Virus record (IMG/VR): IMGVR_UViG_3300017605_001649 | Coordinates: 1 to 27,680 of that record | Strand: one strand, 5' to 3' | From: a virus | Length of the DNA stretch: 27,680 bases | In this document: positions 20,606-26,331 of the stretch, piece by piece | How the letters are laid out: every line of letters begins with the position of its first letter | Numbering within the stretch: the stretch's first letter is position 1 | The notes under the pieces: model-generated | What the model saw: the letters and a program-made list of their open reading frames with translations, nothing else | What the model was told of the DNA's origin: nothing | Databases searched by the model: none | Program-made: the position numbers and the translations under genes

Positions 20606-21244
20606 TCAGGCGTTGGGTAATAGCCGGTGGTACAGTTCGACGAGCGGACGGAGCTGCGAGGCCAGCGCGGCTCTTCGGTTCGGATCCCAATGCTCCACTC
20701 GCTGTGATCTAAACCATCGCATTCCCGATGCTAGCCAAGTCGCCGGGACAAATCCCAAGCACCTCGCGCTCGAAGGTTTGCGCGTCGCTTGAGCTTTCCT
20801 CACTGCAATTCGTAGCTCACTAACACTCCAATCCTTCTCCAAGGCCATCTTCAACCACTTCCGCTGCTCCTCGCGTTCCAATGGCGCAACCACCGCATGG
20901 TGCGTCCAATCCAGTTTGTCCTCCCGGGAGGACAAATGCACATTGGCGCAAACGTAGGAGCAATTCCGCAAATGCTGATACTCCCAATCCGTAATCTCAA
21001 TCGCCATCGCGTACTTGCTCCCCCACTTGCGCTCCCCGAAATTCACCCAATCCCCCACAAACCAATTCAGCGATCCGCGAAACTCCTTTATCTCCCGCCA
21101 AAGCGCCTTCCAATCCTTCCGCTCCATTCCCTCCGCGAACTCCGCCCCGATGGAACTCCATACCAACTGCCGCGACTCCAACAACCGCTTCAACACTGAC
21201 ACATCCTGCCCCCCAAACACCGTCATGCCATTGCTTGCGTTCAT
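20606..21244 (-). CDS. ParB-like-pattern regulatory protein
   Basis: The product is 212 residues. The middle reads LNWFVGDWVNFGERKWGSKY, then HLRNCSYVCANVHLSSRED, DWTHHAVVAPLEREEQRKWL, and WSVSELRIAVRKA. I recognise this block (GDWxNxGExxYGxKYxxA, HHxxVAxL, WSVxELRxAV) from many phage and plasmid proteins of unassigned function with a ParB/KorB-like helix-turn-helix flavour. DNA binding is inferred, not shown. It is the last gene of the early operon, coupled by ATGA to the gene before it and followed by a terminator. A 22-bp perfect palindrome lies inside it. Confidence 0.7.
   Translation of the reverse strand: MNASNGMTVFGGQDVSVLKRLLESRQLVWSSIGAEFAEGMERKDWKALWREIKEFRGSLNWFVGDWVNFGERKWGSKYAMAIEITDWEYQHLRNCSYVCANVHLSSREDKLDWTHHAVVAPLEREEQRKWLKMALEKDWSVSELRIAVRKAQATRKPSSARCLGFVPATWLASGMRWFRSQRVEHWDPNRRAALASQLRPLVELYHRLLPNA
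20915..20936. repeat. 22-bp perfect palindrome
   Basis: Arms TTTGTCCTCCC and GGGAGGACAAA, no spacer. It lies inside the last early gene and is translated as HLSSREDK. It resembles the GGGACAAAT part of the repeats at 23524-23615. Confidence 0.75.
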
Positions 21245-21744
21245 CGCGCCTCCCCAGGTCGATAATTCCCCAGCGACATCCGTTTCCGCGCCGCGCTATC
21301 ACGCATATTGCGCGTCTGCCGCAACCCATATTTGCGCGCGTAACGGACGATCCCCTGCTGAAAATCCTGTTTCGACACTCCAAACTGCGCCGCATAATCC
21401 GTCCCACTCACCTCCATCGCATCCATGATTCCCGTCGCGAAACAAATCTGCACCGCCGCCAGGCCGGCATCCTTCGCGTCCTTGATGTCACACAAAATCC
21501 CCCCTACCAGTAGCGCCCATTCCGACTCCATCCGTTCCCGCACCATCCGCCGCAGCAGCAGCTCCACGCCCCCCGTGCGCAACGCCTCCCGCACCTGGTC
21601 CTCCAGGCTATCCACCCGCGCGCACACCCCCTCAAAATCGAAATCCTCCGTCCGCACCGCCGACCGCTGGTCCTCCACCCACACCACCGGCACGCGGAAC
21701 CGAGTCTCCCCACAACACACACCGCCAGAATGTTCTTTGGGCAT
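21241..21744 (-). CDS. Early protein with HTH-like segment
   Basis: The product is 167 residues. The start MPKEHSGGVCCGETRFRVP is chosen because GGAGG lies just before it; a GTG 15 codons earlier is possible. The central part is acidic and helical (DFEGVCARVDSLEDQVREAL). The C-terminal part (TDYAAQFGVSKQDFQQGIVR) has the spacing of a helix-turn-helix (AAQFGVSKQDFQQGI), so a DNA-binding or regulatory role is plausible. The stop overlaps the next start as ATGA. Upstream lie 198 bases without a gene. Confidence 0.68.
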   Translation of the reverse strand: MPKEHSGGVCCGETRFRVPVVWVEDQRSAVRTEDFDFEGVCARVDSLEDQVREALRTGGVELLLRRMVRERMESEWALLVGGILCDIKDAKDAGLAAVQICFATGIMDAMEVSGTDYAAQFGVSKQDFQQGIVRYARKYGLRQTRNMRDSAARKRMSLGNYRPGEAR

Positions 21745-21942
21745 AATCCTCCGCTCAGCGTATTTGATGCCAAAAAAGTTGACTGGCACCCCGCCTGCTC
21801 CGCAAAACCCGTCTAAATGCAGACCACGCGAAAATGCACGGCCAATCCCAGCGGCAAGAGCCGCGGCCTTTTTTAAATCTTTCGCGCTCCAATCGATAGA
21901 AAAGTTCGGAACGGCCCAAAGAGGAGCCGGGCCGAATCCCCG
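21745..21942. other. 198-bp gap in the early operon
   Basis: No gene with a start codon is seen. One minus-strand frame is open through most of it and joins the downstream gene in phase, but it lacks ATG, GTG or TTG in the upstream part. A hairpin at 21851-21864 with a plus-strand T-run points away from the operon. Confidence 0.5.
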
Positions 21943-22761
21943 TCAAAAATTCTTCCACAGAATCTCCATCCGTTGAATGCGCCCTTTTTGCCCACTCGCC
22001 TGGGCCACGCGCTGGACGACATTCCAATCCCGATAGATCCTCTCGTACAACTTCGACCAATACCCGCTAATGATCGCCCGCCCCTTAATCGCCCCTAACA
22101 ACTCGCCCAACTCCTCATGGTCCCGGATCGACATCCGGTGCTGATACTGTTTGCAATTCGAGTTTGGCCGCGTTGAAGGCAAATATTCCGGATCCAAGTA
22201 GAACAAAGCCTGCGGATGATCCTGCTGTTGAATCACCTCGAGAGCCGCGCGATTCTCAATCGTCACTCCCTTCAGCCGCTCCGTCACAATCCACAAGCAC
22301 TCCGGCAAATTCACCCAGTCCATCGAATGTGGACGCCCCGTCTCCTTCGACGCCGCCCGGAACCCTGTCGAGTATCGGATATTATGTGCCGCACTCCCAA
22401 ACCCCAGAAAAGAACGCACCACAAGCCGTCTGGCGCGTTCCAATGGCTCATCTGATATTTGATAAGCCTCCTTGAAATCCACTCGCCCAAAAGGCGTCAA
22501 CGATAGCAAATCGCACAACTTGAGCGCCTCTTCCCGGCATCGAAGCACCCGAAACAGATTAACCACCTCCTCATCCAGGTCGTTATAAACCTCGCAAAAA
22601 GTCCGAGGCTTCCTCAGCAAGACCGAGCCCGCGCCCCCGAACGGCTCAACGTAGATCTTGTGCGGCGGAAAATGAGAAATGATCCAAGGCGCCAGCAACC
22701 ATTTGCCCCCATGGTACCGCAGGACCGGCCGCTGCAACAGCGCGGTCTCAAACAGATCCAT
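21943..22761 (-). CDS. D12-class DNA adenine methylase (Dam-like)
   Basis: The product is 272 residues. The N-terminal motif RYHGGK (15-20) and YVEPFGGAGSVLL (SAM-binding, around 38-50) are typical of Dam-type N6-adenine methylases, as is the D-x-x-x-E region (YNDLDEEVVNLFRVLR). The catalytic motif IV, normally DPPY, reads DPEY here (190-193, codons GAT CCG GAA TAT). The later part (HEELGELLGAIKGRAIISGY) fits the family. The start MDLFETALLQRPVLRYHGG overlaps the upstream gene by 14 bases. The dense GATC cluster nearby suggests GATC as a target, which is an inference. Confidence 0.85.
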   Translation of the reverse strand: MDLFETALLQRPVLRYHGGKWLLAPWIISHFPPHKIYVEPFGGAGSVLLRKPRTFCEVYNDLDEEVVNLFRVLRCREEALKLCDLLSLTPFGRVDFKEAYQISDEPLERARRLVVRSFLGFGSAAHNIRYSTGFRAASKETGRPHSMDWVNLPECLWIVTERLKGVTIENRAALEVIQQQDHPQALFYLDPEYLPSTRPNSNCKQYQHRMSIRDHEELGELLGAIKGRAIISGYWSKLYERIYRDWNVVQRVAQASGQKGRIQRMEILWKNF

Positions 22762-23074
22762 GAGCCAAAGTTTTCTCCATCCGTTCCACCATCCGCGCGT
22801 GCATCGCCGAAGCCTGCTCCCGCGATCCTCCGCAACGATCCATTTGCTCTCCGCTATGGTCCTCGCCTCGAAAAACCATCGTCTCCCACAGGACCGGCTC
22901 GTCACCTCCCCAATTATGATCCAGCCCCAAAAATACGGTGCTCACGAGCATCTCCCCGATCTGCGTCTTCGCCACAGTTCGCTCCGCAGTTTCCATCCAT
23001 TCAGCCCACTCCCGGAAATCCGTCACAGCCTCGGGCTCACCATTAGAATCCAATCGGTAACGTAGCGCACTCAT
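22748..23074 (-). CDS. Conserved phage early protein, unknown
   Basis: The product is 108 residues, beginning MSALRYRLDSNGEPEAVTDF. The pattern YRLDxNGEPxxVxDxxxWAxW, then VAKTQIGEMLVSTVFLGLDH, WETMVF and REQASAMHARMVE is one I have often seen in phage early regions without a known function. It looks like a small alpha/beta domain. It is coupled to the replication-initiator gene by ATGA and overlaps the methylase gene by 14 bases. Confidence 0.78.
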   Translation of the reverse strand: MSALRYRLDSNGEPEAVTDFREWAEWMETAERTVAKTQIGEMLVSTVFLGLDHNWGGDEPVLWETMVFRGEDHSGEQMDRCGGSREQASAMHARMVERMEKTLAHGSV

Positions 23075-23988
23075 ACGCTCGGCAAACTTTGCCCGCCTTG
23101 CAAACTTTGCCCCGCCGGGACCGCCGGCCCGCGGAACAGCGGCTTGCTCAGCAGCTCCGGATGCGCGACAAAATAATTCTGCACCAGCGTGGTCAAAAAC
23201 TTGTGTGGATAATCCCCATCTGCCGCGGCCTGTCCCAACAGGCTCACGGCCGCATCCGGTGCCCGCGAAAGCAAGTACCAGAATCGCGCCGCAGTGGCCT
23301 TTCCCTGAGGAACTTCCCCACGCAACTCGGCAGCCAATCGCTGCAACTTCGGCAGTTTCAATTTCTCCTCAATGTAGGGCGGGACCACCGCCGGGCGACG
23401 AAACTGAATTTTCCGAAGCTCCTCTTTAACCTCGATCCTTAATCGATCCGGTACGATCGGATCGATTATGATCGGGTTAAAATTCTTCTTATCGGTACCG
23501 AAGATCGGTACGGATCGATGCGCTCCGTCCTGTCCCGGACGGGACAAATCCGCCGAATCCTGAGCAAAAACCCCTGTCCCGTCCCGGACAGGACGCGTCC
23601 CGTCCCGGACAGGACAAGACTGCGCCGCCGCATCTCCCCCGGTTAGCACCTCGCCCAGATCCGACCCTGGTGGATCCATCACCAGCACCCTTTGTCCGCT
23701 CGGGGACAACACCGGCGCCGGGTACAACTTCACCACCATCTCCTCCCGCAAAGCCCAACCCCGATCCGTATGCACGATCAGCCCGCGATTCTTCAGAGGA
23801 TACACCACCTTCTCCATCACCTTCGCCAATCGTGGCGAGCCCGGGAAACAAGGCCCCATCAACTCCGCCGCCGAACGTGCCCCGCCCCCATGCAGAAGCA
23901 CGATGGCCATCCGTTGCGCCGGCGACAAATCACTAACAGCCACCCCCGCCAACAGTTGAGGGTTAATCGTTCGGGGTTCAGGATTCAT
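23071..23988 (-). CDS. Putative replication initiator (O-like)
   Basis: The product is 305 residues. Residues 15-85 look like a winged helix (DLSPAQRMAIVLLHGGGARS, then VVYPLKNRGLIVHTDRGW). A linker (about 100-175) is partly translated from repeats. A C-terminal helical domain (IEEKLKLPKLQRLAAELRGE ... ARFWYLLSRAPD) follows. The linker DNA contains seven GATC sites, a 10-bp inverted repeat and direct repeats, like the iterons inside lambda gene O. DNA binding and origin recognition are inferred from this combination. The start MNPEPRTINPQL is fixed by an ATGA overlap with the gene before it. Confidence 0.65.
   Translation of the reverse strand: MNPEPRTINPQLLAGVAVSDLSPAQRMAIVLLHGGGARSAAELMGPCFPGSPRLAKVMEKVVYPLKNRGLIVHTDRGWALREEMVVKLYPAPVLSPSGQRVLVMDPPGSDLGEVLTGGDAAAQSCPVRDGTRPVRDGTGVFAQDSADLSRPGQDGAHRSVPIFGTDKKNFNPIIIDPIVPDRLRIEVKEELRKIQFRRPAVVPPYIEEKLKLPKLQRLAAELRGEVPQGKATAARFWYLLSRAPDAAVSLLGQAAADGDYPHKFLTTLVQNYFVAHPELLSKPLFRGPAVPAGQSLQGGQSLPSV
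23434..23516. other. GATC-rich candidate replication origin
   Basis: Seven GATC tetramers in 83 bp, an inverted repeat AATCGATCCG (23441-23450)/CGGATCGATT (23458-23467), and direct repeats ATCGGTAC (23491 and 23504). An AT-rich stretch (23464-23492) lies between them. It is inside the initiator-like gene. Confidence 0.5.
23524..23615. repeat. GTCCCG palindromes and 21-bp tandem repeat
   Basis: TGTCCCGGACGGGACA (7-bp arms) is followed by two exact 19-base copies of GTCCCGTCCCGGACAGGAC (23576-23594 and 23597-23615), 21 bases apart. They are translated in the initiator linker as PVRDGT twice. Confidence 0.72.
23958..23984 (+). repeat. Short repeat with TTCGGGGTTCAGG, copy 2
   Basis: Shares a 13-base core and a flanking AGGGTTA with the copy at 13510. 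It encodes the first residues of the initiator gene (NPEPRTINPQL). Confidence 0.6.
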
Positions 23989-24254
23989 AGGAGCGCGGAG
24001 CATTGCTCCGCGAGTTGAGCTTTGCCATTTGCCATCACTCCCCCATTTGCCATTGCCGCGCGGCAGCGCGGCAGTCCTGGGAAAGCTTCGGGCAAGAGGA
24101 ACCGCGTCGGCCCCCCAGGACCACCACCCGCCGGGCCAAGAGCGGAGGCGCACGTCTGCGCCCCGCACTTATCGGACCCCCGTTGCGCAGCGCCCGGCGA
24201 CGCCACGATGGACCAGCCAACAAGCCCAGTCCACGTTCCGACAAATTCTATCAT
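23985..24254 (-). CDS. Early protein largely made of repeats, unknown
   Basis: The product is 89 residues, beginning MIEFVGTWTGLVGWSIVASP. It is Gly/Ala/Pro-rich, has four Cys residues and shows no known domain. The reason to accept it is context: its ATG overlaps the upstream stop and its TGA overlaps the ATG of the initiator gene, both as ATGA. The last 25 residues (MANGGVMANGKAQLAEQCSA plus LL) come from family B and family D repeats. It may be a translated spacer rather than a functional protein. Confidence 0.45.
   Translation of the reverse strand: MIEFVGTWTGLVGWSIVASPGAAQRGSDKCGAQTCASALGPAGGGPGGPTRFLLPEAFPGLPRCRAAMANGGVMANGKAQLAEQCSALL
23990..24011 (-). repeat. Dispersed palindrome family D, copy 3
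   Basis: GGAGC followed by GCGGAGCATTGCTCCGC, reversed relative to the copies at 5151 and 6666. It is followed by GAGTT, as in copy 4. Confidence 0.82.
24021..24056 (-). repeat. Heptamer tract family B, copy 6 (coding)
   Basis: GCCATTT units, the reverse of the late-region orientation. It is translated as MANGGVMANGK. Confidence 0.82.
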
Positions 24255-24760
24255 AGCAGATTTCCCTCCTCTTTCGCCACCCCATCTCGCCTCGCCAGAA
24301 CCTCAGCCGGTTTCTGCCCATTAGCCCAGCCACGTTGCGGCGCAATCGAATGCTCGGGATGAAGAATCTGCCGTCCAATCTTCTTGCCGATCTCCGATGC
24401 CGCCGGCGTGCTGAAAAGATAATAGTAATTACTCGTATCGATCAGCCTCGACTCCGCGGGATAGAGTTCAACGGCCTCGGCCTCTTCACCGAGAATGTCA
24501 TTCTTGATCCGCTGGAAATCCCGCCAGTCGTGCCGCGGCTCGCCATCCAGAGAGAAAATCCCAATGCAAACACCGTCCTCCCGCCGCCAAACATTCGCGC
24601 AATAGAGGTTATTCATCCACACCTCGCCGCGCTCGCCCTGCGGAGTCTCCGCGACGTCATTCGTGCGCACCATCGCTTCCCAGACGCGCGACGGCTTCAG
24701 CCGTTCGCCGATCCGTCGCGCCTCCTGGATGCTAATCATTAATCCGCTGCGAGGCTTCAT
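24251..24760 (-). CDS. DUF7694-like phage protein
   Basis: The product is 169 residues. The block WMNNLYCANVWRREDGVCIG, then HDWRDFQRIKNDILGEEAEA and VELYPAESRLIDTSNYYYLF, corresponds to the phage family I know as DUF7694 (WxNxxYxVxV..., HDWRxLQRIKNEL, EAVELYPAESRLVDTANQYHLW). Its function is not known. The sequence reads as a complete domain, with a basic N-terminal helix in front and a polar tail. Both ends are coupled to neighbours by ATGA overlaps. Confidence 0.8.
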   Translation of the reverse strand: MKPRSGLMISIQEARRIGERLKPSRVWEAMVRTNDVAETPQGERGEVWMNNLYCANVWRREDGVCIGIFSLDGEPRHDWRDFQRIKNDILGEEAEAVELYPAESRLIDTSNYYYLFSTPAASEIGKKIGRQILHPEHSIAPQRGWANGQKPAEVLARRDGVAKEEGNLL

Positions 24761-25197
24761 GCCGCCTTTTTATAAAACGCCAGCCGGTAAACCCGTGGCA
24801 GATGCGTCCCCGCGCCCCAGGCCTTCGCCCCATTAAAGCACGGCACCACGAACCGGCTCCGCGGCCAACACGCCATGGCATCGAACCCATCCGTCGATTC
24901 ACTCACGAAGACGTGCTCGCCATCCTTAATGTCTCGCGCATACGGTAAATACGTAACGCACGCCTCTAACGACTTGCCGCACTCCGAACACACTAAGCTC
25001 GAAGGGATCCTCCACTTCGCCACATGCTGCACGTAGATTCTCCCATGGGTCCCAGCCGTCCCATCCTTGACAACATTGGCTGATTCTGCGATTAGAGAAA
25101 CAGAAGCTACAGCAGCCTTGGGTGGCAGTTGAACTTCCTGGGCGGCTCTTTTGCGGGAGCCGCCCTCCTCATTTAGATCCATCATTTTCATGTGCAT
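24757..25197 (-). CDS. Early protein with a CxxC pair, unknown
   Basis: The product is 146 residues. Several ATGs open the frame (MHMKMMDLNEEGG); AAGGTG is best spaced for the second of them, at 25191. The middle has VCSECGKSLEACVTYLPYAR, giving a CxxC pair plus a third Cys, then a Trp/Pro/Cys-rich stretch (CWPRSRFVVPCFNG). A small metal-binding domain is possible. No family is recognised. It overlaps the upstream gene by 29 bases and the downstream one by 4. Confidence 0.72.
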   Translation of the reverse strand: MHMKMMDLNEEGGSRKRAAQEVQLPPKAAVASVSLIAESANVVKDGTAGTHGRIYVQHVAKWRIPSSLVCSECGKSLEACVTYLPYARDIKDGEHVFVSESTDGFDAMACWPRSRFVVPCFNGAKAWGAGTHLPRVYRLAFYKKAA

Positions 25198-25456
25198 TCA
25201 CCTTTCGTTCTTCCCCCGAGTTTACCCTCCCCGAAAATCCCCTGTCCTCCATAGCTCGCGAAGGAGGATCCATCGCCCCCCACAATTCGCCCATCAACCT
25301 CTCCCGTTCCGCCCTGGTCGGCACCGCCACCGCCGCCAGCCAAGCCGCCAAATTCAGCGCCTCTTCCTGCGACATGCAAAGCGGCACGCGCCCCATCACC
25401 GACACCCCGCCCTTCGCCGGGTACCGCAAAACCGTAAAAACATTCTCCGCGATCAT
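25169..25456 (-). CDS. Small early protein, unknown
   Basis: The product is 95 residues, beginning MIAENVFTVLRYPAKGGVSV. A short beta start is followed by a helical region (QEEALNLAAWLAAVA, RAERERLMGELWG). The C-terminal part (around AMEDRGFSGR) is translated from family C sequence. Function and family are unknown. The start overlaps the upstream stop as ATGA. Confidence 0.7.
   Translation of the reverse strand: MIAENVFTVLRYPAKGGVSVMGRVPLCMSQEEALNLAAWLAAVAVPTRAERERLMGELWGAMDPPSRAMEDRGFSGRVNSGEERKVNAHENDGSK
25239..25271 (+). repeat. Dispersed repeat family C, copy 2
   Basis: CCTGTCCTCCATAGC then a short loop and GAAGGAGGATC, an imperfect hairpin, close to copy 3. It lies inside a small early gene. 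Confidence 0.78.
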
Positions 25457-25650
25457 GATTCAACAACCGCCGGATCCGCTTTCGAATTAAGATACGGAGC
25501 CGCTCGCCGGGCCGCGCCACCGCTCTGGCGCAAATAAGCCGCTAGTTCAACCAGCACCGCCGCCGTAAAATTCTCCCAATCATCCTCCGCCAGGCCGGCA
25601 TCCACTGCCAGCTCCAGCGACCGCGAATCAATGGCAATCGTCAGCTTCAA
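25453..25650 (-). CDS. Small early protein, TTG start
   Basis: The product is 65 residues, beginning (with TTG) MKLTIAIDSRSLELAVDAGL. It has an amphipathic beta-alpha start and a helix (WENFTAAVLVELAAYLRQSG). The TTG overlaps the upstream TGA as TTGA, which fixes the start. Its stop overlaps the next ATG. No family is recognised. Confidence 0.68.
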   Translation of the reverse strand: MKLTIAIDSRSLELAVDAGLAEDDWENFTAAVLVELAAYLRQSGGAARRAAPYLNSKADPAVVES

Positions 25651-25805
25651 TGGATCAGCCTCCCAATCGCGGCCCCCAAGGCGAACCCCGCAAAAAAAGC
25701 CGTGGCCAGCCAGACCTTCAGCGCCCGTTCCACCCGCAAGATTCGCTCCTCATAAATCGAATCCGGCAAAGCCCGCCGCCGCCTGGTGATCAGTGAGAAC
25801 CTCAT
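25647..25805 (-). CDS. 52-residue membrane protein
   Basis: The frame MRFSLITRRRRALPDSIYEE continues to one hydrophobic span (LATAFFAGFALGAAIG, about residues 33-48) and ends in Arg-Leu-Ile-His. With a basic N terminus and one span it is probably an inner-membrane peptide. The ATG overlaps the upstream stop as ATGA, so the longer in-frame extension (which would be repeat-encoded) is rejected. Its role is unknown. Confidence 0.68.
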   Translation of the reverse strand: MRFSLITRRRRALPDSIYEERILRVERALKVWLATAFFAGFALGAAIGRLIH

Positions 25806-26035
25806 ATCCCCTGTCCTCCATAGCTTGCGGCGGAGGATTTGCCATCTGCCATTGCGCATTTGCCATTGGCCCGAACCTCCACAAACACCACCCGCGCATT
25901 CACCCGCCGCATTTGCAACCGCGGATAATAGAACTCCCGCTGCCGATCAATCCGCGAGCGAATCGCATTCGTCGTCAATCCCGTCCGCCGCGCCTCCTCA
26001 AACAGCCACCGCTTCAACGGCACCCAGCGCGTCAT
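25802..26035 (-). CDS. Small HTH/excisionase-like protein
   Basis: The product is 77 residues. MTRWVPLKRWLFEEARRTGL, then TTNAIRSRIDRQREFYYP and VNARVVFVEV, reads as a winged helix of the excisionase/AlpA type: a helix, a turn TGLTTNAIRSRI and a hairpin wing RVVFVE. DNA binding is inferred. The last 25 or so residues (RANGKCAMADGKSSAASYGG onwards) are encoded by family B and C repeats. The start overlaps the upstream stop as ATGA. Small HTH proteins of this type often act in excision or early regulation. Confidence 0.65.
   Translation of the reverse strand: MTRWVPLKRWLFEEARRTGLTTNAIRSRIDRQREFYYPRLQMRRVNARVVFVEVRANGKCAMADGKSSAASYGGQGI
25808..25839 (+). repeat. Dispersed repeat family C, copy 3
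   Basis: CTGTCCTCCATAGCTTGC then GGCGGAGGATTT. It is translated as SYGGQGI at the end of the HTH-like protein. Confidence 0.8.
25839..25870 (-). repeat. Heptamer tract family B, copy 7 (coding)
   Basis: GCCATCT/GCCATTG units. It is translated as NGKCAMADGK near the C terminus of the HTH-like protein. Confidence 0.78.
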
Positions 26036-26331
26036 ACCGCCGCCTCCTTTGCCATCTGCCCATTTGCCATTTGCCATCCGAAGGGCACCACAAACGCCCG
26101 GAACCTCCCCTCCCCCATCGGTTCCACCCGCGTCAAAAACTCCTCCAACCCGCTAGCATCCGGCCCCCCCCAAAAATAACGATTCGCAATCTCCCGCGCC
26201 GCCGTCGCCCGCGGCACCTTGTGCCCATTAAACGACGAAATCCCCGCCCCTTGCGCGGTAGCCAACAGCCCCAGCGCCGTCCGCTGCGTCGTAATCACCA
26301 CCGCCCCCCGGTGAAGCACTTCCCGCATCAT
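26032..26331 (-). CDS. Small early protein, unknown
   Basis: The product is 99 residues, beginning MMREVLHRGAVVITTQRTAL. It is rich in small and basic residues, with a central EIANRYFWGGPDASGLEEF. It looks like a small alpha/beta fold of no recognised family. The end (FGWQMANGQMAKEA) is encoded by a family B heptamer tract. Both ends are joined to neighbours by ATGA overlaps. Confidence 0.7.
   Translation of the reverse strand: MMREVLHRGAVVITTQRTALGLLATAQGAGISSFNGHKVPRATAAREIANRYFWGGPDASGLEEFLTRVEPMGEGRFRAFVVPFGWQMANGQMAKEAAV
26049..26079 (-). repeat. Heptamer tract family B, copy 8 (coding)
   Basis: Four GCCATTT/GCCATCT units. It is translated as QMANGQMAK at the C terminus of a small early protein. 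Confidence 0.82.

Noticed and set aside
21851-21874. Plus-strand terminator-like hairpin GCGGC/GCCGC with a T-run
   Set aside because: The stem is only 5 bp, it points right, and no rightward gene lies upstream of it.
21755-22060. 101-residue minus-strand open frame in the early-operon gap
   Set aside because: It overlaps the methylase C terminus, lacks a ribosome-binding site and does not look like a folded protein.
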